Assembly (NCBI RefSeq): GCF_900215435.1
Contig: NZ_OCMY01000001.1
Location: forward strand, 806,001 to 870,000
Source: Candidatus Pantoea floridensis
GTDB taxonomy: Bacteria; Pseudomonadota; Gammaproteobacteria; Enterobacterales; Enterobacteriaceae
Direction of reading: 5' to 3'
Length of the DNA stretch: 64,000 nucleotides
Part shown: piece by piece, positions 1 through 8,170 of the stretch
Layout: each line of letters opens with the position of its first letter
Numbering within the stretch: position 1 is the first letter of the stretch
The notes under the pieces: model-generated
Told to the model about the DNA's origin: nothing
What the model saw: only the letters and a program-made list of their open reading frames with translations
Databases searched by the model: none
Position numbers and translations under genes: made by a program

Positions 1-1502
1 GTATGGCCTACCTGTTCCTGAAACTGCCTACCTCGTTCCTGCCGGAAGAGGATCAGGGGCTGTTACTGGCACAGGCACAGCTACCCGCCGGTGCAACTCA
101 GGAACGTACGCAGAAAGTACTGGATCAGGTAAGTGACTACTTCCTGACCAAAGAGAAAGACAGCGTTAACTCGGTGTTTACTGTTAACGGCTTCGGCTTC
201 GCCGGTCGTGGTCAGAACACCGGTATCGCGTTTGTTAGCCTTAAGCCGTGGGATGAGCGTGGCGATGCCAACCTGAAAGTGCCTGCGATTGCCGGACGTG
301 CTATGCAGGCGCTCGGACAGATCAAAGATGCAATGGTGTTCCCGTTCAACCTGCCGGCGATTATCGAATTGGGTAACGCCACTGGCTTCGACTTCATGTT
401 GACCGATCAGGGTAACCTGGGTCACGAGAAGCTGACCGCCGCGCGTAACCAGCTGTTTGGCATGATTGCCCAGCATCCGGATACGCTGGTGGGCGTACGT
501 CCAAACGGTATGGAAGATACGCCGCAGTACAAACTGATCATCGATCAGGAAAAAGCGCAGGCGTTGGGTGTGTCGCTGTCTGACATCAATACCTCGCTGG
601 GCGCGGCCTGGGGTGGTTCCTACGTCAACGACTTCATTGACCGCGGTCGCGTGAAGAAAGTTTACGTCATGGGCCAGGCCGATTCGCGTATGTTGCCGGA
701 CGATATCAGCAAATGGTATGTGCGCAATAGCACTGGCACCATGGTTCCATTCTCGGCCTTCGCATCGGCGAAATGGCAATATGGTTCGCCACGCCTGGAG
801 CGTTACAACGGCTTGCCGTCAATGGAGATTCTTGGCCAGGCTGCGCCAGGCAAGAGCTCCGGTGATGCCATGAACCTGATGGAACAGCTGGCAGGAAAAC
901 TGCCTGCGGGGATCGGATACGACTGGACGGGTATGTCCTACCAGGAACGCTTGTCCGGCAACCAGGCGCCGGCGCTGTATGCCATCTCGCTGATCGTGGT
1001 GTTCCTGTGTCTGGCGGCCCTGTATGAGAGCTGGTCGATTCCGTTCTCAGTAATGTTGGTGGTACCGCTGGGTGTCGTTGGTGCACTTCTGTTTACCACA
1101 CTGCGCGGCTTGAGCAACGACGTCTACTTTGTGGTGGGCTTGTTGACCACCATAGGATTGTCGGCGAAGAACGCCATCCTGATCGTTGAATTCGCTAAGG
1201 ATTTGATGGAGAAGGAGGGCAAGGGGTTGGTTGAATCAACGCTGGAAGCATCACGTATGCGTCTGCGTCCGATTTTGATGACCTCACTCGCCTTCATCCT
1301 CGGCGTAATGCCGCTGGCGATCAGTACTGGCGCAGGTTCTGGTGCGCAGAATGCGGTAGGTACTGGCGTTATGGGCGGGATGGTAACCGCGACAGCGCTG
1401 GCTATCTTCTTCGTTCCGGTGTTCTTCGTGGTGGTGCGCCGCCGCTTCAGCAAGAATAAATCTGAGCTGGAGCAGGGTCATCCGGTGGAACATAAGCACT
1501 AA
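1..1502 (+). CDS. acrB: AcrB multidrug efflux pump, C-terminal part (5' end outside window)
   Basis: C-terminal half (about 500 residues of about 1050) of the inner-membrane RND transporter that exports drugs, bile salts and dyes by proton antiport with AcrA and TolC. The frame is open from the first base, so the N-terminus lies upstream. Seen: second periplasmic porter segment, then the last transmembrane bundle from [20 protein letters not shown] onward. [15 protein letters not shown] carries the proton-relay lysine (Lys940 of E. coli AcrB). The charged His-rich tail ending VEHKH resembles AcrB rather than AcrD. Its position next to rpmE2, tomB and hha fits the acr locus. A terminator follows. 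Confidence 0.95.
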   Translation, partial: MAYLFLKLPTSFLPEEDQGLLLAQAQLPAGATQERTQKVLDQVSDYFLTKEKDSVNSVFTVNGFGFAGRGQNTGIAFVSLKPWDERGDANLKVPAIAGRAMQALGQIKDAMVFPFNLPAIIELGNATGFDFMLTDQGNLGHEKLTAARNQLFGMIAQHPDTLVGVRPNGMEDTPQYKLIIDQEKAQALGVSLSDINTSLGAAWGGSYVNDFIDRGRVKKVYVMGQADSRMLPDDISKWYVRNSTGTMVPFSAFASAKWQYGSPRLERYNGLPSMEILGQAAPGKSSGDAMNLMEQLAGKLPAGIGYDWTGMSYQERLSGNQAPALYAISLIVVFLCLAALYESWSIPFSVMLVVPLGVVGALLFTTLRGLSNDVYFVVGLLTTIGLSAKNAILIVEFAKDLMEKEGKGLVESTLEASRMRLRPILMTSLAFILGVMPLAISTGAGSGAQNAVGTGVMGGMVTATALAIFFVPVFFVVVRRRFSKNKSELEQGHPVEHKH

Positions 1503-1518
1503 GTTTTACCCTTCTCTA

Positions 1519-1546
1519 AAAGGCCGCTGATGCGGCCTTTTTTATT
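1519..1546 (+). terminator. Rho-independent terminator after acrB
   Basis: AAAGGCCGC and GCGGCCTTT form a 9-bp stem with a 4-base loop followed by a T run, 17 bases after the acrB stop. Confidence 0.85.
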
Positions 1547-1616
1547 GTTATCTCCTCCCCCTTAGAATCCCTGTATTTAACACGGTTGCAATCGACATCC
1601 TTCAGGTTCATACTAT

Positions 1617-1631
1617 TGTTATAGTATAACA
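1617..1631. promoter_or_regulatory. Zur box upstream of rpmE2
   Basis: The perfect dyad TGTTATAGTATAACA matches the core of the enterobacterial Zur operator as I know it. It lies 19 bases before the rpmE2 start, where Zur with zinc would repress transcription. An almost identical dyad precedes the ABC importer at 4617-4631. Confidence 0.85.
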
Positions 1632-1649
1632 TTACATATCGAGGTCATT

Positions 1650-1907
1650 ATGAAACCGAATATTCATCCCCATTACCGTCCTGTTGTGTTCCACGACACC
1701 TCAGCTAACGAGTACTTTAAGGTCGGTTCTACTATCAAAACTGAACGGACTATTGAGTATGAAGGTGAAGTGCTGCCCTACGTGACGCTGGATGTCTCCT
1801 CTAAATCTCATGTGTTCTACACCGGCAAGCAGAAAGATTTCGCCAAAGAAGGCAGTACCGCACGTTTCAACCAGCGTTTTGGCAGCTTTCTTACGCGCAA
1901 CAAGTAA
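1650..1907 (+). CDS. rpmE2: 50S ribosomal protein L31 type B (zinc-independent)
   Basis: 85 residues, the usual length of the YkgM/L31B family. It replaces the zinc-binding L31 on ribosomes during zinc starvation and so frees zinc. The protein has no cysteine at all, consistent with the zinc-free form. Conserved [12 protein letters not shown] near the N-terminus and RFNQRFG near the C-terminus support the family call. The Zur-like dyad immediately upstream gives the regulation. rpmJ2 follows after 15 bases and is probably co-transcribed. Confidence 0.95.
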   Translation: MKPNIHPHYRPVVFHDTSANEYFKVGSTIKTERTIEYEGEVLPYVTLDVSSKSHVFYTGKQKDFAKEGSTARFNQRFGSFLTRNK

Positions 1908-1922
1908 CACGGGAGATGAGGC

Positions 1923-2063
1923 ATGCAGGTATTAAGTTCATTGCGGTCTGCTAAGACTCGCCATAAAGATTGCAAAGTCGTGCGGCGCAAAGGTCGCATT
2001 TATGTCATTTGTAAAACGAATCCGCGCTTTAAGGCGGTTCAGGGAAGAAAGAAAAAAAGGTAG
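1923..2063 (+). CDS. rpmJ2: 50S ribosomal protein L36 type B
   Basis: 46 residues, [20 protein letters not shown] at the start and a basic GRKKKR end, typical of the YkgO/L36B paralogue. Only two cysteines remain (residues 17 and 30), so the four-ligand zinc site of ordinary L36 is lost. It substitutes for zinc-bound L36 when zinc is scarce. A GGGAGATGAG ribosome site precedes the ATG. It follows rpmE2 in one Zur-controlled unit and ends before a strong terminator. Confidence 0.93.
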   Translation: MQVLSSLRSAKTRHKDCKVVRRKGRIYVICKTNPRFKAVQGRKKKR

Positions 2064-2081
2064 GAAAGTGTCGTGATAATT

Positions 2082-2108
2082 GGCCGGGATGCTCCCCGGC
2101 CTTTTTTT
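2082..2108. terminator. Terminator between rpmJ2 and the metal ABC operon
   Basis: GGCCGGG and CCCGGCC form a GC-rich stem followed by a seven-T run on the plus strand. It lies between two convergent genes, mainly as the terminator of rpmE2-rpmJ2. Confidence 0.8.
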
Positions 2109-2985
2109 ATTGCATGCTATGCAGCATAGCGTCAACGTTGTGTTTGAATGCCGCAACGTAGGTTGCAGCAGGGCCATTAGCCTCAGACAACGCTTCCGGA
2201 TAGAGTTCCCCGCCCGGCTGCGCACCGGTTTCGCTGGCAATCTGTTTCACCAAACGTGGATCGGTCTGGTTCTCCATAAAGTAGGTGTTGATGTGCTCAG
2301 CCTTCAGCTGTTTGATGATTGAGGCCACATCGCTGGCACTGGCTTCTGCTTCGGTAGAAAATCCAACCGGCGCGAGGAAACTTACGCCATAACGCTGGCC
2401 GAAATAGCCGAAGGCATCATGGCTGGTTAGCACCTTACGCTTACTTTTCGGCACTTTATTAAAGGCAGTTTTCGCCCAGCTATCTAATTTCTGCAGCTGC
2501 TGAATGTAGCTTTCACCGCTTTTACGGATATCCGCCGCATCTTCAGGATCCGCTTTGATGAGTGCATTCATCACATTCGTGGCGTAAATCACACCGTTTT
2601 GCATACTGTTCCAGGCGTGCGGATCGGTGACGCTTTTACCATCCTCTTCCATCTTGCGTGTGTTCACTCCATTCGATGCCACCACAATCGTGCCTTTGTA
2701 GCCTGAAGCGCTAATTAGGCGATCCATCCACCCTTCCATCCCTAAACCGCTGACAAACACCACATCAGCCTTTGACAGCGCCTGGCTATCCTGCGGCGTA
2801 GGTTCAAAGGTGTGCGGATCGCCGTTAGGCCCCACCAGCGACTTCACATTGACGTGCTCGCCGCCAACCTGCTTAACGATATCTGCCAGCACGGTAAAAC
2901 TGGCGACAACATCGACGCTTTTAGCCAGCGTCAGTGGGCTTACCAGCATTACACCAATCGCCAGACTCAGCGGTAACTTCTTCAT
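2107..2985 (-). CDS. Metal (zinc-type) ABC transporter, periplasmic binding protein
   Basis: 292 residues of the cluster A-I metal-binding family (ZnuA/PsaA/AdcA). A Sec signal peptide covers residues 1-21. Likely metal ligands are His58 in DPHTFEP, His123 in DPHAWNS and His189 in TSHDAFGYFG; a fourth acidic ligand should lie near residue 260. The His-rich loop typical of ZnuA is absent, so it is not a simple znuA copy. It is the last gene of an operon after the permease (21-base gap). The Zur-like dyad at the operon head argues for zinc rather than manganese or iron, which sequence alone cannot prove. Confidence 0.88.
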   Translation of the reverse strand: MKKLPLSLAIGVMLVSPLTLAKSVDVVASFTVLADIVKQVGGEHVNVKSLVGPNGDPHTFEPTPQDSQALSKADVVFVSGLGMEGWMDRLISASGYKGTIVVASNGVNTRKMEEDGKSVTDPHAWNSMQNGVIYATNVMNALIKADPEDAADIRKSGESYIQQLQKLDSWAKTAFNKVPKSKRKVLTSHDAFGYFGQRYGVSFLAPVGFSTEAEASASDVASIIKQLKAEHINTYFMENQTDPRLVKQIASETGAQPGGELYPEALSEANGPAATYVAAFKHNVDAMLHSMQ

Positions 2986-3006
2986 TCCTATCCCCTTATA
3001 GTGTGG

Positions 3007-3846
3007 TTATCGACGGCGCAGCAGGCCGCCACATGGTCCTGTCAAAACAGAAATCAGAAATAGCACCGCAGCGCTTAGCACCACCGCCGGGCCGGCGGGT
3101 AGCGAGAAATGCCACGATAGCATCAGGCCAATCAGCGCAGAAACGACGGCCAACAGCATGGCGATACCCAGCATGCAGGCCAGATGGCGACTCCAGAAAC
3201 GCGCGCTGGTAGCGGGCAGCATCATCAATCCCACCGACATCAGCGTACCGAGCACCTGAAATCCAGCCACTAAATTGAGTACCACCAGCATCAGGAATAA
3301 GCCGTGTACCAGCGGTGCGCTCCATTTACCCTGAGCTCGCAGAAAATCGGGGTCAAAGGCATCAATGACCAGCGGACGGAAAATCACTGCCAATAGCAGC
3401 AGAGTGAAAGCCGCAATCCCGCCAACCAGCACAATGGCTGCGTTATCCACCGCCAAAAGTGACCCAAACAACACGTGCAGCAGATCAACGCTTGAACCAC
3501 GCAGCGACACCAGCGTGACGCCAAGCGCGAGAGAACCGAGGTAAAAGCCGGAGAAACTGGCATCCTCTTTCAGATGTGTATAGCGGCTGACAGCGCCAGA
3601 GAGTAATGCCACCGCCAAACCGGCAATCAGGCCGCCGATGCCCATCGCCACCAGCGATAAACCTGACACCAGATAACCAATCGCCGCACCGGGCAGCACG
3701 GCATGCGACAGCGCATCGCCGACCAAACTCATGCGGCGCAGTGAAAGAAAGACACCCAGCGGCGTAGCGCTGATCGCCAATGCAACGCAGGCGACCAGCG
3801 CGCGGCGCATAAAACCAAATTCGATAAAGGGCTGGATTAATGTCAC
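3007..3846 (-). CDS. Metal ABC transporter permease (ABC-3 family)
   Basis: 279 residues, strongly hydrophobic with seven to eight predicted membrane helices, matching ZnuB/MntB-type permeases. It contains LSLRRMSLVGDALSHAVLPG (about residues 34-53), the diagnostic segment of this family, and a LGTLMSVGLMMLPA stretch near residue 200. It would form the inner-membrane channel with the ATPase encoded just upstream. The start overlaps the ATPase stop by four bases (ATGA), indicating translational coupling. Confidence 0.9.
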   Translation of the reverse strand: MTLIQPFIEFGFMRRALVACVALAISATPLGVFLSLRRMSLVGDALSHAVLPGAAIGYLVSGLSLVAMGIGGLIAGLAVALLSGAVSRYTHLKEDASFSGFYLGSLALGVTLVSLRGSSVDLLHVLFGSLLAVDNAAIVLVGGIAAFTLLLLAVIFRPLVIDAFDPDFLRAQGKWSAPLVHGLFLMLVVLNLVAGFQVLGTLMSVGLMMLPATSARFWSRHLACMLGIAMLLAVVSALIGLMLSWHFSLPAGPAVVLSAAVLFLISVLTGPCGGLLRRR

Positions 3847-4499
3847 GACGCTACCCTGCGCAAGAGTGGCGTGTCCGCGGCGCCAGCTACGTCGAGCGAC
3901 AACACATCGCGGAAATAACGCGCTACCAGTGGACGATCGTGCAATACGACTAATAATGTGGTGCCAGCCTGTTGCTGCTGTTCGAGGATCGACATCAGTA
4001 AGGTGACGGTTTGCGTATCAATGCCATTGAAGGGTTCATCTAATAGCCACAGCTGGCTGCGCTGCAGCATCAAACGCGCGAAGAGCACGCGCTGCAATTG
4101 TCCGCCGGAGAGGGTTGAGGGCTGAGCATTCGCGAATTCACGCATGTGTACAGCATCAAGTGCGGCATCAATTTCCCGACGTAACGTGCGATTGATGCCA
4201 CCGAACCATCCACAGCGCGGCCAGCATCCCATGGCAACCAGTTCATAAGCCGTAAGAGGAAAACGTGTTTCGAGTTCACTGCGTTGCGGTAACCATCCGA
4301 GCGCTTTGCGCGGCATCTGCAATTCACAACAGCCCGAAATGGGAGGCAGTAAACCCGCAATGGTTTTCAATAAGGTTGATTTACCCGTGCCGTTAGCGCC
4401 GACCAACGCCGTCATGCTGCCTTTCATCAATGCACCATTGACGACCGGCGTTACCGCGCGCCCGTGATATCCTGCTTGTAATTCTTTGAAATGTATCAT
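3843..4499 (-). CDS. Metal ABC transporter ATP-binding protein
   Basis: 218 residues from the ATG at 4499. Walker A GANGTGKST is at residues 34-42, then the signature LSGGQLQRV, Walker B LWLLDEP and a switch His in VVLHDRP. It powers import through the downstream permease. A longer reading frame to 4613 exists, but the first 38 codons are in another frame of the small gene at 4499-4600. The chosen start gives MIHFKELQAGY, normal for this family, and overlaps that small gene's stop (TAATG). Confidence 0.9.
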   Translation of the reverse strand: MIHFKELQAGYHGRAVTPVVNGALMKGSMTALVGANGTGKSTLLKTIAGLLPPISGCCELQMPRKALGWLPQRSELETRFPLTAYELVAMGCWPRCGWFGGINRTLRREIDAALDAVHMREFANAQPSTLSGGQLQRVLFARLMLQRSQLWLLDEPFNGIDTQTVTLLMSILEQQQQAGTTLLVVLHDRPLVARYFRDVLSLDVAGAADTPLLRRVAS

Positions 4500-4600
4500 T
4501 ACTGCAGGCCCCACCAAATTGAAAGCGTCAGCAGGGAAATCAGCAACAGCGCGATCAGCACACGCCCGCCAAGGGATAGAAGTAATCCACTGTGATTCAT
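4499..4600 (-). CDS. 33-residue membrane peptide at head of zinc ABC operon
   Basis: The ATG at 4600 opens MNHSGLLLSLGGRVLIALLL and ends SIWWGLQ. This is a single hydrophobic helix (about residues 14-30) with two tryptophans at the membrane edge. Its TAA overlaps the ATG of the ATPase gene by one base, the usual arrangement for coupled translation, and it is the first frame after the Zur-like dyad at 4617-4631. I do not recognise a family. It may be a small accessory subunit of the importer or a leader whose translation sets ATPase expression. There is no strong ribosome site. Confidence 0.5.
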   Translation of the reverse strand: MNHSGLLLSLGGRVLIALLLISLLTLSIWWGLQ

Positions 4601-4616
4601 ACTCTACAACCAAAAA

Positions 4617-4631
4617 TGTTATAACATAACA
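4617..4631. promoter_or_regulatory. Zur box upstream of the metal ABC operon
   Basis: TGTTATAACATAACA is a perfect dyad (TGTTAT, 3 bases, ATAACA). It differs at only two central positions from the dyad in front of rpmE2. It lies 17 bases upstream of the first small frame of the minus-strand operon, which places that importer in the zinc-starvation regulon. Confidence 0.8.
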
Positions 4632-4838
4632 ATTACGTTACCCGATCTCCCCGTGTTATGCCTGAGCAAAAGTGTTTCAAAAGTTGTTCTTTTCCGAAGA
4701 CATCTGCAGAAATTCAATGCTTTCGCCTGATTAAGTTATGAAACCCATCACAACGATTGCTGTTTCTGTTTATTAGCGACTTGCAATGTTGCGTAAGAAG
4801 CCCAATGATAGAAACGTGACTCTTTTACTGGATACAAA

Positions 4839-5192
4839 ATGGCGTCTATTATTCATTGTGATATTGCTATGGATGAGGACGATTGCGAAAAGTTGCAAAG
4901 AATTATCCAGGGGAATATTCTCAAAATAGCCGAGGCATTAGCCGGTGATTTACAGTGGTATTCTCAAAACGCGCAATTAGTTCCCAATAGCTTCCATGTT
5001 ATTTCTATTCAACCTTCAGACGATTATCGATTTAAAATGCTTTACGATTTTAGCTGGAATTTATTTAATCCTTGCCTGGATTTAAATGAAACTTTTAAGC
5101 GTCGTGAAGAAGTGCTGTTCCAGGTATCGCCCGGCGCACTGGTGTTTGCGGTGATTGATAATGCGCGCCCCTCTCCTGCCGATGAATTGTAA
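4839..5192 (+). CDS. Conserved-looking hypothetical protein, 117 residues
   Basis: Not recognised. A soluble, acidic protein without signal peptide or membrane helix (MASIIHCDIAMDEDDCEKLQ at the start). It has three cysteines (residues 7, 16 and 79) and several aromatic segments (LYDFSWNLFNPCLD). The codon use of the first 250 bases is AT-rich, like the neighbouring tomB-hha genes. It stands alone between the zinc importer (divergent) and tomB (same strand, 146-base gap). No ribosome site is obvious ahead of the ATG. A position next to tomB-hha could mean a regulatory role, but nothing in the sequence shows one. Confidence 0.6.
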   Translation: MASIIHCDIAMDEDDCEKLQRIIQGNILKIAEALAGDLQWYSQNAQLVPNSFHVISIQPSDDYRFKMLYDFSWNLFNPCLDLNETFKRREEVLFQVSPGALVFAVIDNARPSPADEL

Positions 5193-5338
5193 TATTTGGT
5201 AATTGAGGTGAGCAAAGCTAATGATTGTGGATTACATTTAAGGAGTCGCTAAGACATTTTTATTCGTAATCGCTTCCTGGTAGCTTTTCCTAATCTCGCC
5301 GCACTGCGGTAACTGTGCTAGCTATGGAGGGGAAAAAG

Positions 5339-5716
5339 ATGGACGAATACTCACCGAAACGGCATGATATTGCCCAGCTTAAATACCTGTGTGAGAACAT
5401 GTTCGACGAAAGTATGGCAACATTGACTGATAGCCATCATGGTTGGGTTAATGATCCTACTTCGGAAAGCAATTTACAGCTCAACGATTTGATTGAGCAC
5501 ATCGCTTCTTTCACGATGAATTACAAAATTAAGCACGTTGAAGATGAAGCCCTGATAACGCAAATCGATGAATATCTTGACGATACCTTTATGCTGTTCA
5601 GCAGTTACGGAATCAATACTCAGGATTTACAACGGTGGCAGCGTTCTGCAAAACGTTTATTTAATCTGTTTGCCGAAGAGTGTGCTTATCTCCAACAACC
5701 TAGCCATTCCTTTTAG
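5339..5716 (+). CDS. tomB: Hha toxicity modulator TomB
   Basis: 125 residues beginning MDEYSPKRHDIAQLKYLCEN, the hallmark of TomB (YbaJ). TomB is the partner that counteracts Hha and affects conjugation and biofilm formation. The ATG at 5339 is preceded by GGAGGGGAAAAAG, which decides the start over an in-frame ATG eight codons earlier. It is directly followed by hha (24-base gap), the invariant tomB-hha pair of enterobacteria. Confidence 0.95.
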   Translation: MDEYSPKRHDIAQLKYLCENMFDESMATLTDSHHGWVNDPTSESNLQLNDLIEHIASFTMNYKIKHVEDEALITQIDEYLDDTFMLFSSYGINTQDLQRWQRSAKRLFNLFAEECAYLQQPSHSF

Positions 5717-5740
5717 CACCAGACTGAGACCGGTTTATTT

Positions 5741-5959
5741 ATGAGCAACCAAGCCTTAACAAAAACAGACTATTTGATGCGACTGCGCCGCTGTCGCTCA
5801 ATCGACACCCTTGAACGGGTAATCGAAAAGAACAAGTACGAATTACCTGACAATGAACTCGCAGTATTCTATTCGGCAGCCGATCATCGTCTGGCTGAAC
5901 TGACGATGAATAAGCTGTATGACAAAGTACCGGTTTCTGTCTGGAAGTTCGTCCGCTAA
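5741..5959 (+). CDS. hha: Haemolysin-expression modulator Hha
   Basis: 72 residues, the standard length. It contains [20 protein letters not shown] near the start and [22 protein letters not shown] in the middle. Hha is a small nucleoid protein that binds H-NS and strengthens silencing of AT-rich, often foreign, DNA. It probably acts on the AT-rich island that begins 117 bases downstream (inference). Co-transcribed with tomB. Confidence 0.96.
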   Translation: MSNQALTKTDYLMRLRRCRSIDTLERVIEKNKYELPDNELAVFYSAADHRLAELTMNKLYDKVPVSVWKFVR

Positions 5960-6076
5960 GTTTCTCCTCTATCTGCCGTTCTGCAACGACATTGTATTTA
6001 TCAAGGAGTGATTACCCGGCAAAGGAGTGCCAGATTTCTCTGTGCGTCGCATTCAGTGAAGTTTTTAGGTGGGTAC

Positions 6077-6214
6077 AAATGGGTGGGGGCCCTGCCATCA
6101 GCCATTAGTACTAAATTGTGTTGGTTAATCAATTGGTTATAGTGGTAGTACTACAACAGTACTGTACCACTCTCGATAGTACCGTCCAGCACAAAATCTT
6201 GCAAGGTAACGTGT
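6077..6214 (+). repeat. Island left end: att core plus arm, 138-bp inverted-repeat copy 1
   Basis: Bases 6077-6214 are the exact reverse complement of 15172-15309 (138 of 138). The first 21 bases are the att core; the remaining 117 are an arm with three AGTACT palindromes (6107, 6147, 6158), probably recombinase or accessory-factor sites. The stretch 5960-6374 contains no convincing gene. Confidence 0.92.
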
Positions 6215-6374
6215 CGGGGGAAGTAGGATGAGAGTCATCAGATTTACATTGAGCACATGCATGACGGTAGGCTATGTAAAGCAATGGGAGTCTACATTTA
6301 TCTGATATGCGTTAAGCGAATGCTAAATCATGAATTGGATGAAAGCGAACGAAAAGGATGGCTCAAAGACATCT

Positions 6375-6827
6375 TTAGCAGGCTATGCCGCCATATGCTT
6401 TGCTTACTTCATGATGACTTTCCCCGCAAGCTCTTAAAATAATAAGTGCATTCCGCATTAGTGCCTCACTGCGTTCTGGTTCAAACCATTCACCGTTGAA
6501 TTTACCGCCATGAAAGAGGTTGTTCCTTACACGACGTATCAGGATTAAAATTTTTTTTGCGATGATTTTTTCTTCCATGGGAGTCTGATCCCATGCAAGC
6601 ACACCATCATTAACAACCTGTTTTTTCGGAGGAAAATTTAAAAAATACTCGATTGCAGCTTTAAGCTCAGGGTCTTCTGGTGACTCAAAGACATGAGTAA
6701 CCGCCATGGCGTACATATCCCAGTTTGCTTTAGCATCTCTGGTATTGAATCGAAAACCGGTGGCTTTTAGACAGTACTCATAGCGTGCAAACTCTCGGAA
6801 AAACTCATAACACAGATTGTCTATCAT
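6375..6827 (-). CDS. HEPN-domain-like protein
   Basis: 150 residues, helical and soluble. RNNLFHGGK at residues 101-109 is the R-N-x3-H motif (Arg101, His106) of HEPN domains, many of which are metal-independent RNases in toxin or anti-phage systems. The surrounding ILIRRVRNNLFHGG with polar flanks is typical of that active-site helix. No nucleotidyltransferase partner gene is adjacent. A GGAAAT ribosome site precedes the ATG. It is the first cargo gene at the left island end and converges on the att arm. The family call rests on one motif; function in defence is inference. Confidence 0.6.
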   Translation of the reverse strand: MIDNLCYEFFREFARYEYCLKATGFRFNTRDAKANWDMYAMAVTHVFESPEDPELKAAIEYFLNFPPKKQVVNDGVLAWDQTPMEEKIIAKKILILIRRVRNNLFHGGKFNGEWFEPERSEALMRNALIILRACGESHHEVSKAYGGIAC

Positions 6828-6989
6828 CGAGATTTCCTAGTTGGTTAATATCTGCTCAAACATGCAATAACCTAACGGTATAGATAGCAAGATAACATAT
6901 TACATAAATTTCACTCTAGTAACGACATCGAATGAAATATCAGTCAACACACGAAACTAACCAGTGTTGCACTCTCATAACCCTTGGTC

Positions 6990-7022
6990 GGTAAAATTTA
7001 AAAGGGGCGATTAAGCCCCTCT
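6990..7022 (-). terminator. Terminator of the DUF2188-like gene
   Basis: Read on the minus strand, AGGGGC-TTAATC-GCCCCT is followed by TTTTAAATTTT, immediately after the stop of the gene at 7027-7254. Confidence 0.75.
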
Positions 7023-7026
7023 TGGG

Positions 7027-7254
7027 CTACTTCTTGTCTTTTGGCGGGCAAGGATCGTTGCCATGAGAATCTTTTTTCGCAATCTTGCCATCCTTGTTAT
7101 GGATCACAAGCTCACTTTTTTGATTTGTAGCAATCCCTCTTGCAGCGTCCACCGCAGATTGCTTTGTTGAGTGAACGGAGGTCGCTTTACTATTTCCTGC
7201 CCCCTTGACGGCCCAACCTCCATCATGAGGAACAACATGCTGATCTTTACCCAT
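7027..7254 (-). CDS. DUF2188-like small protein
   Basis: 75 residues from the ATG at 7254, which has an AGAGGG ribosome site; an upstream in-frame ATG gives an unlikely 17-residue extension. The start MGKDQHVVPHDGGWAVKGAG, the middle SVHSTKQSAVDAARGIA and the end VIHNKDGKIAKKDSHGNDP match the pattern of DUF2188 proteins: a Trp-containing strand, a helix with a Q-x-A-x-x-A-A-R pattern and a HxxDG-I loop. These small basic proteins are common on mobile elements and their function is unknown. Monocistronic with its own terminator. Confidence 0.75.
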   Translation of the reverse strand: MGKDQHVVPHDGGWAVKGAGNSKATSVHSTKQSAVDAARGIATNQKSELVIHNKDGKIAKKDSHGNDPCPPKDKK

Positions 7255-7471
7255 TATCGAACCCTCTAATTCCATGGAGACATCAGCATATAGTGGCACT
7301 AACAATCACTCAATACTACATATTGTGTTTGAATTGATTTTTATCACAAAACATGAATAGATATCGAGAGGATTCTTTTACTACAAAACTGTAAGTACCC
7401 TTCCTTAACCCTATACCGCTATATCCGTTCACAATCTGGCAGTGCTGGCATACTCTGCCCTTTATTACCTA

Positions 7472-8092
7472 CTATTTTTCTGTAAGAGACGAGTTTTTAG
7501 CCACCTTTGCGATAGTAGCTCTTGAACAACCGATCAAAGCCTGGATTTTGCTCCAGCTTTTACCGTCAGACAGCAGTTCTTGTACTTTATGATGTAAGCT
7601 CTCATCGACTGGACGACCACGATACTTCTTCTCTTTCTTGGCCTTTTCAATACCTTGCTTTTGTCGTCTGCGGCGATCTTCATAGTCCTTGCGGCTGATT
7701 GCCGCCAACATATCGAGCATCATAGAATTCATTGCTTCAAACATACGTGCGGTGAACTCATCCTGAACATGCAAAAGCTGATGGCTCGTAGGCAAATCTA
7801 ACGATACAACCCTGATCCCTTTAGACTCGATGAGTCCTCGTAAGGTTTTCCAGTCCTCTGTGGTAAGTCTGCTTATACGATCTATTTGCTCACAAAGAAG
7901 AATATCGCCACGTTCCGCGATATCTAAGAGTAAAAACAATTGAGGACGCTGTAGGCTTGCACCTGATTCATGTTCTTTGAAGTACTTTGATATTTTTAGA
8001 TCATGTAAATGAGCAAATGCCTCCAACTCTTTCATTGCCCTATCTGCATCTTGCTCTTTCGTCGATGCTCTTAGATATGCCCATACACGCAT
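7472..8092 (-). CDS. Serine recombinase (resolvase/invertase family)
   Basis: 206 residues. The N-terminal catalytic domain begins MRVWAYLRASTKEQ with the nucleophile Ser10. LLCEQIDRISRLT carries the conserved D-R-x-x-R segment. The long helix-E region with RRRRQKQGIEKAKKEKKYRGRP leads into a C-terminal helix-turn-helix (SKIQALIGCSRATIAKVAK). This is the size of Tn3-type resolvases and DNA invertases. The ATG at 8092 has GGTGAG five bases upstream and is preferred to an ATG four codons earlier. A dyad at 8106-8170 just upstream is a likely recombination or operator site. It may resolve or invert DNA inside the island. Confidence 0.9.
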   Translation of the reverse strand: MRVWAYLRASTKEQDADRAMKELEAFAHLHDLKISKYFKEHESGASLQRPQLFLLLDIAERGDILLCEQIDRISRLTTEDWKTLRGLIESKGIRVVSLDLPTSHQLLHVQDEFTARMFEAMNSMMLDMLAAISRKDYEDRRRRQKQGIEKAKKEKKYRGRPVDESLHHKVQELLSDGKSWSKIQALIGCSRATIAKVAKNSSLTEK

Positions 8093-8105
8093 GATACTCA
8101 CCATT

Positions 8106-8170
8106 AGTCTGTTTTATATGGTTCATTATATACAGTCTGTTTTAGGTTGTAAAATTCATTTAATGAACCG
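8106..8170. promoter_or_regulatory. Putative recombination/operator site of the serine recombinase
   Basis: The direct repeat AGTCTGTTTTA (8106 and 8135) is interleaved with the inverted repeat GGTTCATT (8120-8127) / AATGAACC (8162-8169), immediately upstream of the recombinase start. Resolvase-type genes often lie next to their res site and self-repress from it. The rest of 8171-8430 is AT-rich leader and promoter DNA for the next operon; I see no gene in it. Confidence 0.45.

Noticed and set aside
81..779. Long minus-strand frame opposite acrB
   Set aside because: It mirrors a real, highly conserved gene; similar antisense frames occur opposite ppiD, lon, thiI and dxs and reflect codon bias in GC-rich host genes.
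6257..6442. Plus-strand 61-codon frame at the left end of the island
   Set aside because: It overlaps the 3' end of the HEPN-like gene on the other strand, has no ribosome site and no protein-like pattern.
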